DNA from: Clostridia bacterium
Lineage (GTDB): Bacteria > Bacillota > Clostridia > Oscillospirales > CAG-272
Direction of reading: 5' to 3'
NCBI GenBank assembly: GCA_900770145.1
Contig: CAAGJL010000020.1
Location: 1-5,179, forward strand
Length of the DNA: 5,179 nt
A program made the translations under genes and the position numbers. Shown here in pieces: positions 1 through 4,696 of this stretch (positions are counted from its first letter, which is position 1; each line of letters starts with the position of its first letter). A model generated the notes under the pieces. It saw only the letters and a list, made by a program, of their open reading frames with translations. It had not been told where the DNA came from and searched no databases.

Positions 1-226
1 GATCCACGGCATACGCCGGGCGAAGATAGGGAAGTTCGTTTTCTTCCACGCGCCGTGCTTTGACTTCTATAAAGGCGATAAAATCCGCGCTTTTGGCAAT
101 CAGATCCAACTCGTTATGGGAAAAATGCTGATTTTTGGCAAGGATCCGGTATCCATGCTTTTTCAGATATCGTGCCGCCGTTCGCTCGCCTTTTTTGCCA
201 AGAAAGGCAGTATCACTTTTTCTCAT
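1..226 (-). CDS. yraN: YraN/UPF0102 family endonuclease-like protein (partial, C-terminus missing)
   Basis: Translating the minus strand from the ATG at 224-226 gives 75 residues before the window edge cuts the gene. They follow the UPF0102/YraN pattern: an N-terminal LGKKGER block (residues 9-15), YLKKHGYRIL (20-29), then NELDLIA (38-44) and FIEVKAR (52-58). Asp41, Glu54 and Lys56 sit where a PD-(D/E)xK nuclease fold places its metal-binding and catalytic residues. The family is about 115-130 aa, so roughly the last third is missing. Its biological role is poorly defined; a nuclease role in DNA or RNA processing is inference from the fold. The gene overlaps the end of rnhB by 14 bp and has no clear ribosome binding site of its own, so translation is probably coupled to rnhB. 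The rnhB-yraN pairing is common in Firmicutes and supports the call. Confidence 0.9.
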   Translation of the reverse strand, partial: MRKSDTAFLGKKGERTAARYLKKHGYRILAKNQHFSHNELDLIAKSADFIAFIEVKARRVEENELPYLRPAYAVD

Positions 227-821
227 CGTTTAAAAACCGGATAAATTTCGTTCGGTAAATCTCACAGGAGCCATACTTGCGCAGCGCCTCCATATGTGCC
301 TTGGTGCCGTAGCCTTTGTGCTTGGCAATGCCGTATTGCGGGTATTTTGCGTCCAGTTCTTCACAGACGCGATCCCGCGTGACTTTTGCTAAGATTGAGG
401 CGGCGGCAATGCTCGGTGAAATGGCGTCCCCGTGCACGACCGCGCGGGCGGGCAGGGAAAAGCCTTTTGTAATATTGCCGTCAATCAGGGCGGCGTCCGG
501 CTTGACCGAAAGCCCCTCGATTGCGCGGCGCATCGTGTGAAGTGTGGCGGCAAGAATATCGGTCTCGTTGATCTCCTCCACACTGCCCAACATCACGCAA
601 TACGAGACGGCTTTTTCTTTGATCTCGTCAAACAGCAGATCGCGTTTTTTGGCGGTCAGCTTTTTGGAGTCGTTCAGCCCCTCAATCACCAGCCCCGCCG
701 GCAGAATGCAGGCGGCGGCGGCAACGGGTCCGCAAAGGGGGCCGCGCCCGGCTTCGTCTACGCCGCAAACCACCTCATAGCCCTCATTCCACAGTTTTTC
801 TTCTTCCGAATAGGTCAGCAT
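213..821 (-). CDS. rnhB: Ribonuclease HII
   Basis: This 202-aa protein is a full-length RNase HII, the cytoplasmic enzyme that cuts the RNA strand of RNA:DNA hybrids and starts removal of single ribonucleotides misincorporated in DNA. The signature GVDEAGRGPLCGPV is at residues 20-33, with Asp22 and Glu23 as the first two metal ligands. DSKKL follows at 51-55, Asp114 lies in ALIDGN, and Asp132 lies in HGDAISPSIAAASILAKVTRD, completing the four acidic active-site residues. The HKGYGTKAH block (168-176) carries the conserved tyrosine, Tyr171, which contacts the ribonucleotide junction in this family. The ATG at 819-821 is preceded by a strong GGAGGAG about 6 bases upstream, which lies inside the end of rbgA. 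The start overlaps the rbgA stop by 7 bp and the end overlaps yraN by 14 bp, as expected inside an operon. All catalytic residues are present. Confidence 0.97.
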   Translation of the reverse strand: MLTYSEEEKLWNEGYEVVCGVDEAGRGPLCGPVAAAACILPAGLVIEGLNDSKKLTAKKRDLLFDEIKEKAVSYCVMLGSVEEINETDILAATLHTMRRAIEGLSVKPDAALIDGNITKGFSLPARAVVHGDAISPSIAAASILAKVTRDRVCEELDAKYPQYGIAKHKGYGTKAHMEALRKYGSCEIYRTKFIRFLNDEKK

Positions 822-1696
822 TTTTTCTCCTCCGGGGGTCGATCCAATGTGATTCTGCCGATCTTGGCAGAGCGGAATTCTTCCAACAGTACGTTTGCGG
901 TGCGCTCGGTATCAATCTCGCCGCCGCTGATGAGAAAGCCGCGTTTTCTGCCGATCAATTCAAACAGTTCCGCGTCGGAAAGCCCCTTGATTTTCTCCTC
1001 GTCACCCAATTTATAACGGGCAATCAGCGCCGCGGGATAGCGGTGGCGGAGTTTGCCGCAAAGGGCAATGGCAAGGGTCTCGGTTTCTACCACGTCATCT
1101 TTGATTGCGCCGGTAATTGCCAGGTTTTCGCCGGTCTCACGGTCATCAAAGCGGGGCCACAGAACCCCCGGCATGTCCATCAGATTAAGCCCCATGGGGG
1201 TTGAGACCCATTGGGGAATCAGGGTCACGCCGGGTCTGTTTTCCACTTTTGCTTTTTTGCCGCCAGAAAGGCGGTTGATCAGCGACGATTTGCCCACGTT
1301 CGGGATTCCCACAACCATGGCGCGCAGGCGCCTGCCTGCCATGCCTTTTTCTTCATAGCGTGCAATCTTTTCGGAAAGAAGCGCGCGCACGGCGGGCATC
1401 AGCTTGTCAAAGCCCTTGCCGGTGACGCAATCCACGGCAAGGCAGATTTTGCCGTCCCCGGAATAGGCGCGCACAAAACGCTCTGTTTTCTGTGGGTCGG
1501 CAAGGTCGGATTTGTTGAGCAATGTGACAAGCGGTTTTCCCTCGGTCAGCGCCCCGATTTCGGGGTTCCTGGAGGAAGCGGGGATGCGCGCGTCCAAAAG
1601 TTCCAGCACCACGTCTACCTGCGGCAGTTTTTCCCGCATCAGCCGTCGTGTTTTCGCCATATGACCGGGGAACCACTGGATAATATCTGTTGGCAT
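815..1696 (-). CDS. rbgA: Ribosome biogenesis GTPase RbgA (YlqF)
   Basis: This 293-aa protein is a circularly permuted GTPase of the YlqF/RbgA family, which in Bacillus acts in late assembly of the 50S ribosomal subunit. The N-terminus has IQWFPGHMAKTRR (residues 6-18); His12 matches the histidine used for GTP hydrolysis in these HAS-type GTPases, which lack the usual catalytic glutamine. Motif order is permuted as expected: G4 NKSD at 61-64, G1 GIPNVGKSS at 130-138, the G2 threonine in RPGVT at 154-158, and G3 DMPG at 174-177 followed by LWP. The remaining C-terminal part matches the family's RNA-binding helical domain and includes GAIKDD and LISGGEID. Length is close to the Bacillus protein. 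The ATG has AGGAGA about 4 bases upstream, overlapping the lepB stop region. Position between lepB and rnhB is the usual Firmicute arrangement. Confidence 0.97.
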   Translation of the reverse strand: MPTDIIQWFPGHMAKTRRLMREKLPQVDVVLELLDARIPASSRNPEIGALTEGKPLVTLLNKSDLADPQKTERFVRAYSGDGKICLAVDCVTGKGFDKLMPAVRALLSEKIARYEEKGMAGRRLRAMVVGIPNVGKSSLINRLSGGKKAKVENRPGVTLIPQWVSTPMGLNLMDMPGVLWPRFDDRETGENLAITGAIKDDVVETETLAIALCGKLRHRYPAALIARYKLGDEEKIKGLSDAELFELIGRKRGFLISGGEIDTERTANVLLEEFRSAKIGRITLDRPPEEKKC

Positions 1697-1706
1697 AAAA
1701 TCTCCT

Positions 1707-2303
1707 TTAATTCTTGCTGCCGATGGCGGGAAGCTTGAAAAGTACGCGCCCCAGCACCCGGCGCTCGTCTACAAAGCCGACTTCGGGGGAGCGGCTGTCC
1801 GCAGAATTGTTGCGGTTGTCACCCATGACGAAAAGGTATCCCTCCGGCACGTGATATTCGGTCACTTTTGAACGTTGTATCCATTCGCCCGTACTAAAAT
1901 AAGCATAACTCTCGTCAATTACATCGTTTTCATCAAACGTCCCGTCATCCGAAACATAGACCTTTTTGGCGGCGTAGTCCAGTTTTACATACTGTCCTCC
2001 GGTGGCAATTACGCGTTTGACAATCGGCTCATTGAATCGGTTGAGCGGGGAAGTGGTTTCCCGCTCTCCGTTGGTTTGGTGAAACACGATAATATCACCG
2101 TTTTTAGGGGTGTAGAAAAGATCGGAAACGATCAGCGGCTCGCCATCCTGCAGAGTTTGATTCATAGACGGACCATCCACCCGGCAAAGGCGGAAAAACA
2201 ATGTCAGTAAAAGGATCACAAACACAACCGCCAGCACAAACATTTCTACAACGTCGTACATAGATGCGGCAAAACTCTGCTTTTGATCGGTATTTTCCGG
2301 CAT
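1707..2303 (-). CDS. lepB: Signal peptidase I
   Basis: This 198-aa membrane protein is a type I signal peptidase, which cleaves signal peptides from exported proteins on the outer face of the cytoplasmic membrane. A short polar N-terminus is followed by one hydrophobic segment at about residues 17-39. The catalytic Ser46 lies in DGPSMNQTL (43-51) and the general base Lys96 in IVKRVIATGG (94-103), giving the Ser/Lys dyad. The late signature VMGDNRNNSADSR (159-171) is intact. The single membrane anchor and size match the Gram-positive (SipS-like) form rather than the larger enterobacterial LepB with two anchors. The gene starts 12 bp after the mutase gene and ends 10 bp before rbgA; AAGGAG precedes its ATG by 6 bases. 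The family call is certain. Whether it is the main or an accessory peptidase cannot be told. Confidence 0.96.
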   Translation of the reverse strand: MPENTDQKQSFAASMYDVVEMFVLAVVFVILLLTLFFRLCRVDGPSMNQTLQDGEPLIVSDLFYTPKNGDIIVFHQTNGERETTSPLNRFNEPIVKRVIATGGQYVKLDYAAKKVYVSDDGTFDENDVIDESYAYFSTGEWIQRSKVTEYHVPEGYLFVMGDNRNNSADSRSPEVGFVDERRVLGRVLFKLPAIGSKN

Positions 2304-2315
2304 TTTGGGCTCCTT

Positions 2316-3536
2316 TCAGTCTGCTTTGTCGAGAAACAGCCCCATCAGGCGGTATCCCTCGTCAAGATAGTTGTGTTTTGCGGCGGCGCTTGCTTCATCA
2401 AAGTGCGTGACGCCGTCACATTTCCGATCGGAAGAATAAATGAAAAAGGGAACGGGGTCAATCGTGTGCGTGCGAAGGCGGATCGGCGTAGGGTGATCCG
2501 GGAGAACCATCACGCGGAACGGCTCACCGGTGTTTTTCAGGTAATTCAGCACCGGGGCAAGAATTTCCGCGTCGATTTTTTCAATCGAGAGCACCTTGTT
2601 TGCGGTTTCCGCACGGTGTCCGCATTCGTCCGGCGCCTCCACGTGCACATAAACCAGGTCGTCACCCTCGGTGAATGCACGAATTGCCGCCTCGGCTTTG
2701 CCTTTATAATTGGTATGCACATTGCCCGTGGCGCCTTCGACATCAATGGAACGCATGCCGGCGCAAAGCCCGATCCCTTTGATCAGGTCTACGGCGGAAA
2801 TCACCGTGCCGCGTACGCCCCATTTTTCGGAAAAAGAGGGAAGTTTCGGCTTTTTGCCGGGGCTCCAGAACCACGCGGAGTTGGCGGGTTTCAGCCCGCG
2901 GGCGCGCCGCGCCTCGTTGACCGGGTGATGGTTCAGAATTTCAAAACTTTCCCTCATCATGCGGTAAAAATCCGCTCCGCCGTCGGTTGTTTTGGGCAGA
3001 TATTCGCCGATCCGTTTGCCGAGAATATCGTGCGGGCGCGCAAAAGGGTAGTGGTCGTTCCCGTTCCGGATAATCATACAGTGACGATAACTGATTCCGG
3101 TGTAAAAATGCGTGGTTTCGCTCCCGAAATGCGCTTGCAGAGTCTGAATGAGTTCGTCCGCTTCCTTTGTGGTAATCTCGTCGGCGCTGTGGTCAAGTAT
3201 GATTTTGTCGTCATAATCCTCGCCGTTGTCGGAAAGCGTGACGACGTTACAGCGATAAGCGGTTTCGTCATCGCGCATTTGAATCCCCATGCTGACCGCT
3301 TCCAGTGGGGAGCGCCCCTTGGAGTAAATTTTGGGGTCATAGGACAATATGGCAAGATTTGCCGTGTCACTTTCCGGCACCATGCCTTGCGGCACATTGG
3401 AGACCGTGCCGACCAGCGCATCTGCCGCCAGCGCGTCTGTCGTTGGTTTCTGCGCCTTTTGCATCGGCGTCAGGTTGCCGAGTTCCGCAATCGGCTCGTC
3501 CGCCATGCCGTCCGGAATGACAATCAGATATTTCAC
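2316..3536 (-). CDS. apgM: ApgM-type cofactor-independent phosphoglycerate mutase (or related proposed homoserine kinase)
   Basis: This 406-aa protein belongs to the alkaline-phosphatase superfamily, archaeal-type 2,3-bisphosphoglycerate-independent phosphoglycerate mutase branch. The N-terminus KYLIVIPDGMAD puts metal ligand Asp9 in place. The candidate phospho-accepting Ser56 is in PESDTAN (54-60), followed by the YSKGRSPLEA block (71-80). Late metal ligands are Asp303 and His307 in EAPDECGH, Asp347 and His348 in LPDHPTP, and His357 in RTHT. True ApgM interconverts 3- and 2-phosphoglycerate in glycolysis. However, as I recall, the DHPTP-x4-RTHT-x-DPVPF version is common in a subgroup annotated as 'proposed homoserine kinase', and no threonine-pathway neighbour is visible here to decide. 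The start is GTG at 3534-3536, chosen because GAGGTGA lies just upstream and the family N-terminus begins there. It is the first gene of the five-gene operon. Confidence 0.88.
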   Translation of the reverse strand: MKYLIVIPDGMADEPIAELGNLTPMQKAQKPTTDALAADALVGTVSNVPQGMVPESDTANLAILSYDPKIYSKGRSPLEAVSMGIQMRDDETAYRCNVVTLSDNGEDYDDKIILDHSADEITTKEADELIQTLQAHFGSETTHFYTGISYRHCMIIRNGNDHYPFARPHDILGKRIGEYLPKTTDGGADFYRMMRESFEILNHHPVNEARRARGLKPANSAWFWSPGKKPKLPSFSEKWGVRGTVISAVDLIKGIGLCAGMRSIDVEGATGNVHTNYKGKAEAAIRAFTEGDDLVYVHVEAPDECGHRAETANKVLSIEKIDAEILAPVLNYLKNTGEPFRVMVLPDHPTPIRLRTHTIDPVPFFIYSSDRKCDGVTHFDEASAAAKHNYLDEGYRLMGLFLDKAD

Positions 3537-3540
3537 AAAA

Positions 3541-3547
3541 TCACCTC
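3541..3547 (-). promoter_or_regulatory. Ribosome binding site fixing the GTG start of the mutase gene
   Basis: On the minus strand GAGGTGA is followed by TTTT and then GTG. The GAGG core is 7 bases from the start codon, which is good spacing. It supports the non-ATG start; the next in-frame ATG is at codon 11, inside the conserved PDGM motif, and would remove the first metal ligand. Confidence 0.8.
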
Positions 3548-3566
3548 AATAAGTTATAGATATTAT

Positions 3567-3595
3567 ATTATAGCACAAGTAAAAAGAAAACGCAA
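3567..3595 (-). promoter_or_regulatory. Main sigma-A promoter of the operon (extended -10)
   Basis: On the minus strand TTGCGT (3590-3595) and a perfect TATAAT (3567-3572) are separated by exactly 17 bp, with TGC directly before the -10, making an extended -10 element. Transcription should start near position 3560 and leave a leader of about 24 bases with the ribosome binding site. It is the best promoter match upstream of the five-gene operon. The -35 matches consensus at only three positions, which the extended -10 can offset. Confidence 0.75.
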
Positions 3596-3600
3596 CCGTT

Positions 3601-3628
3601 TTTATAAAAAGGTTGGTCAACTTTACAA
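3601..3628 (-). promoter_or_regulatory. Possible second upstream promoter of the operon
   Basis: On the minus strand TTGTAA (3623-3628) and TATAAA (3601-3606) are separated by 16 bp, directly upstream of the stronger promoter. A 10-bp dyad (3612-3621, halves GTTG and CAAC) falls in the spacer, where a repressor could act. In an AT-rich stretch such matches arise by chance, so this is only a candidate. Confidence 0.35.
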
Positions 3629-4216
3629 ATTTAATAGGTGTATCGTTTTATGATTTATTTGTTGATATGTCAACAAAAGCAGCTTTTTTAATTATCACAA
3701 ACAGTCATTTCCCGGTAAAGGGAATTTTTAAAAAGACATCTTTGGCAGAGTGACATTAAAAATTCTGCGGAATGGGCGATAAAGTTGCAAGTGAAGCCGA
3801 TGTGGGAGATCAACACAAAATTTGCCGGGAAAAGGAACCCCTGCAACTTATTGTGCAAGCCAATCCAAAACAGTCTCGCTAAATTCTTCATTGTCTTAAA
3901 CCTCTGCATAAGACCGCACCCCCGAAAGCGTGTTGACCGTGTGCTGTCAAACCCGTGTCGATTTTCAAACAAAAATAAATGTAAACGTACAATCTCCAAA
4001 ACAAAAACCCTGACGCACATCTGTCCGCCAAGGCACCACCAACCTATTTATATCTATTCAGGACGCTTCTGTTTCTTCCCTCAATTATACAAAACTTATC
4101 TTTTGTATAATTGCTTGTATCAGCGTTTGGGGTTTGCTTCCCCCTCGGATGTTCCTGCGCGCGTTTTCTGCGGAGGCTTTTTGCGGTGGCGGATGAGCTG
4201 ATAATGGATATCGAAA
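3629..4216. other. Long AT-rich intergenic region with no supportable gene
   Basis: About 590 bases of the 765-base gap between the operon's ribosome binding site and spoIIID hold no reading frame that looks like a protein. Frames open at 3688-4020 (minus), 3785-4201 (plus) and 4044-4307 (minus) have no recognisable motif, no good ribosome binding site and no coding-like composition. Base composition is visibly more AT-rich than the flanking genes up to about 4115, then becomes GC-richer to 4216. I see no tRNA, tmRNA, RNase P RNA, CRISPR or transposase signature. Visible structure consists of short dyads (for example 3658-3677), two interleaved 8-bp complementary pairs (3708-3849) and the inverted repeat at 4082-4113. 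It may be a decayed gene or may hold an unrecognised RNA. Confidence 0.5.
4082..4113. repeat. Inverted repeat, 13-bp perfect arms around a 6-base loop
   Basis: The arms 4082-4094 and 4101-4113 are exact reverse complements around CTTATC. The sequence is AT-rich (CAATTATACAAAA in the left arm), so TATAAT appears in the arm on both strands. There is no T-run directly after either side, so it is not a convincing intrinsic terminator. It could be an operator or an RNA hairpin. No -35 element lies at the right distance from either TATAAT. Confidence 0.8.
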
Positions 4217-4272
4217 AGCCGGAAAGCCCGTGGCGGTAAATAAAGTTATTTACCGCCACGGGCTTTCCGGCT
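4217..4272 (-). terminator. Perfect 27-bp-arm hairpin, probable terminator of spoIIID
   Basis: Arms 4217-4243 and 4246-4272 are perfect reverse complements separated only by AG; as RNA the AT-rich top would open into a larger loop above a GC-rich stem of roughly 20 bp. It starts 39 bp past the spoIIID stop. On the minus strand the stem ends in GGCTTTTCG, a short T-run that would suit weak intrinsic termination; on the plus strand the stem is followed by GATAAAG, which would not. A stem this long and perfect is more than a terminator needs, so a mobile or repeated palindrome is an alternative. An 8-bp direct repeat GCTGATAA occurs at 4197-4204 and 4270-4277, around the hairpin. Confidence 0.65.
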
Positions 4273-4311
4273 GATAAAGCGCATCCTGCAACTGTTGCTG
4301 CATTCAAGTTT

Positions 4312-4587
4312 TTATTTATTCAAAGTATCTCGTTTTTCTTTTTTCAGATATTTTCGCCTGGTTGCTTCCCCGCCGCGCAGGTGGCGCTCGGATTTGTTTT
4401 TTTGCAGTATCTGTTGTACGGCATCATAGAGCGTGCGGTTGACGGCATACAGATTTTTGGTGACGTCTTTATGTACGGTGCTCTTGCTGATCCCGAAACA
4501 GCGCGCCGCGTCTCTTACGGTCTTGCCGGAGGCGGCGATATATTCCCCGATCTCCTCACAGCGCGGTTTTCCGCCTAAATCCATCAT
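4312..4587 (-). CDS. spoIIID: Sporulation transcriptional regulator SpoIIID
   Basis: This protein of about 91 aa matches SpoIIID, the DNA-binding regulator that acts in the mother cell after sigma-E to switch genes on and off and lead to sigma-K in endospore formers. Visible marks, numbered from the chosen start, are EEIGEYIAASGKTVRDAA (11-28), a helix-turn-helix over roughly 22-43 containing FGISKSTVHKDVT (31-43), and the hallmark RHLRGGEAT (68-76) followed by a basic tail. Length matches the 93-aa Bacillus protein. Three ATGs lie close together (4593, 4587, 4584). AGGGG at 4596-4600 is only 2 bases from the first but 8 from the second, so I chose 4587. A start at 4593 would add two residues. 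It is divergent from the methyltransferase gene and is followed by a long hairpin, so it is probably monocistronic. Confidence 0.95.
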   Translation of the reverse strand: MMDLGGKPRCEEIGEYIAASGKTVRDAARCFGISKSTVHKDVTKNLYAVNRTLYDAVQQILQKNKSERHLRGGEATRRKYLKKEKRDTLNK

Positions 4588-4595
4588 ACTCATTT

Positions 4596-4600
4596 CCCCT
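4596..4600 (-). promoter_or_regulatory. Ribosome binding site deciding the spoIIID start
   Basis: AGGGG on the minus strand is 8 bases before the ATG ending at 4587, a good distance, but only 2 bases before the ATG ending at 4593. It favours the shorter protein, whose N-terminus also lines up to within one residue of Bacillus SpoIIID. Confidence 0.5.
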
Positions 4601-4601
4601 G

Positions 4602-4630
4602 TTGCTTTTTTGCCGGAAATCTGCTATACT
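4602..4630 (+). promoter_or_regulatory. Sigma-A promoter for the RNA methyltransferase gene
   Basis: TTGCTT (4602-4607) and TATACT (4625-4630) are separated by 17 bp, and TGC directly before the -10 gives an extended -10. The start of transcription is expected near 4637, leaving a leader of about 60 bases before the ATG at 4697. It overlaps the leader of the divergent spoIIID gene, so the two units may influence each other. Confidence 0.6.
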
Positions 4631-4682
4631 GAAACATGCTCCGGCAGCGTTGGTTTATTCTATGCGAAAATCTTTGCCGGAA
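4609..4682. repeat. Triple TGCCGGA repeat in the divergent spacer
   Basis: TTTGCCGGAA occurs at 4609-4618 and again at 4673-4682, exactly 64 bp apart, and the inverted core TCCGGCA lies between them at 4640-4646. One copy is in the methyltransferase promoter spacer, one near its expected transcription start, and one 14 bases before its start codon. The copies could be regulator sites or RNA-pairing elements. Confidence 0.6.
4631..4660 (-). promoter_or_regulatory. Possible sigma-E promoter for spoIIID
   Basis: On the minus strand GAATAAA (4654-4660) is followed after 15 bp by CATGTTTC (4631-4638). This partly resembles the sigma-E pattern, an ATA-centred -35 and a -10 starting CATA, though the -10 departs from CATACAAT. 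Known regulation of spoIIID by sigma-E in Bacillus makes the match worth noting. No good sigma-A promoter is seen on this strand in the spacer. Confidence 0.35.
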
Positions 4683-4696
4683 GAACAGGAGCATAC

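Noticed and set aside
432..1016. A 194-codon open frame on the plus strand opposite rnhB and rbgA
   Set aside because: It crosses two well-supported genes antisense, with low-complexity composition and no motif.
1211..1738. A 175-codon open frame on the plus strand opposite rbgA
   Set aside because: Antisense shadow of the RbgA coding sequence; no domain and no ribosome binding site in context.
2283..3653. A 456-codon open frame on the plus strand opposite the mutase gene
   Set aside because: It is antisense to a gene with a clear family match and all catalytic motifs, has no recognisable domain, and arises from codon bias on the other strand.
3674..3690. AAAAGCAGCTTTT palindrome followed by T-rich sequence
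   Set aside because: It leaves no room for an RNA loop and the match is short, so it is not a usable terminator hairpin.
3709..3729. Possible plus-strand terminator: TTCCC/GGGAA stem followed by five T
   Set aside because: The stem is only 5 bp and no plus-strand gene lies upstream to be terminated.
3772..3882. A 36-codon open frame on the plus strand with fairly protein-like residue composition
   Set aside because: No proper ribosome binding site and no recognisable match; kept only as part of the possible decayed-gene observation.
3688..4020. A 110-codon open frame on the minus strand in the intergenic gap
   Set aside because: Composition is rich in Phe, Cys, Arg and Leu with no recognisable motif and no convincing start signal; it looks like a chance opening in AT-rich DNA.
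3785..4201. A 138-codon open frame on the plus strand in the intergenic gap
   Set aside because: No family resemblance, many Cys and basic residues, no supporting ribosome binding site, and it runs through the inverted repeat at 4082-4113.
4044..4307. An 87-codon open frame on the minus strand spanning the 27-bp-arm hairpin
   Set aside because: Much of its sequence is simply the translation of the palindrome; it begins just after spoIIID without a clear ribosome binding site.
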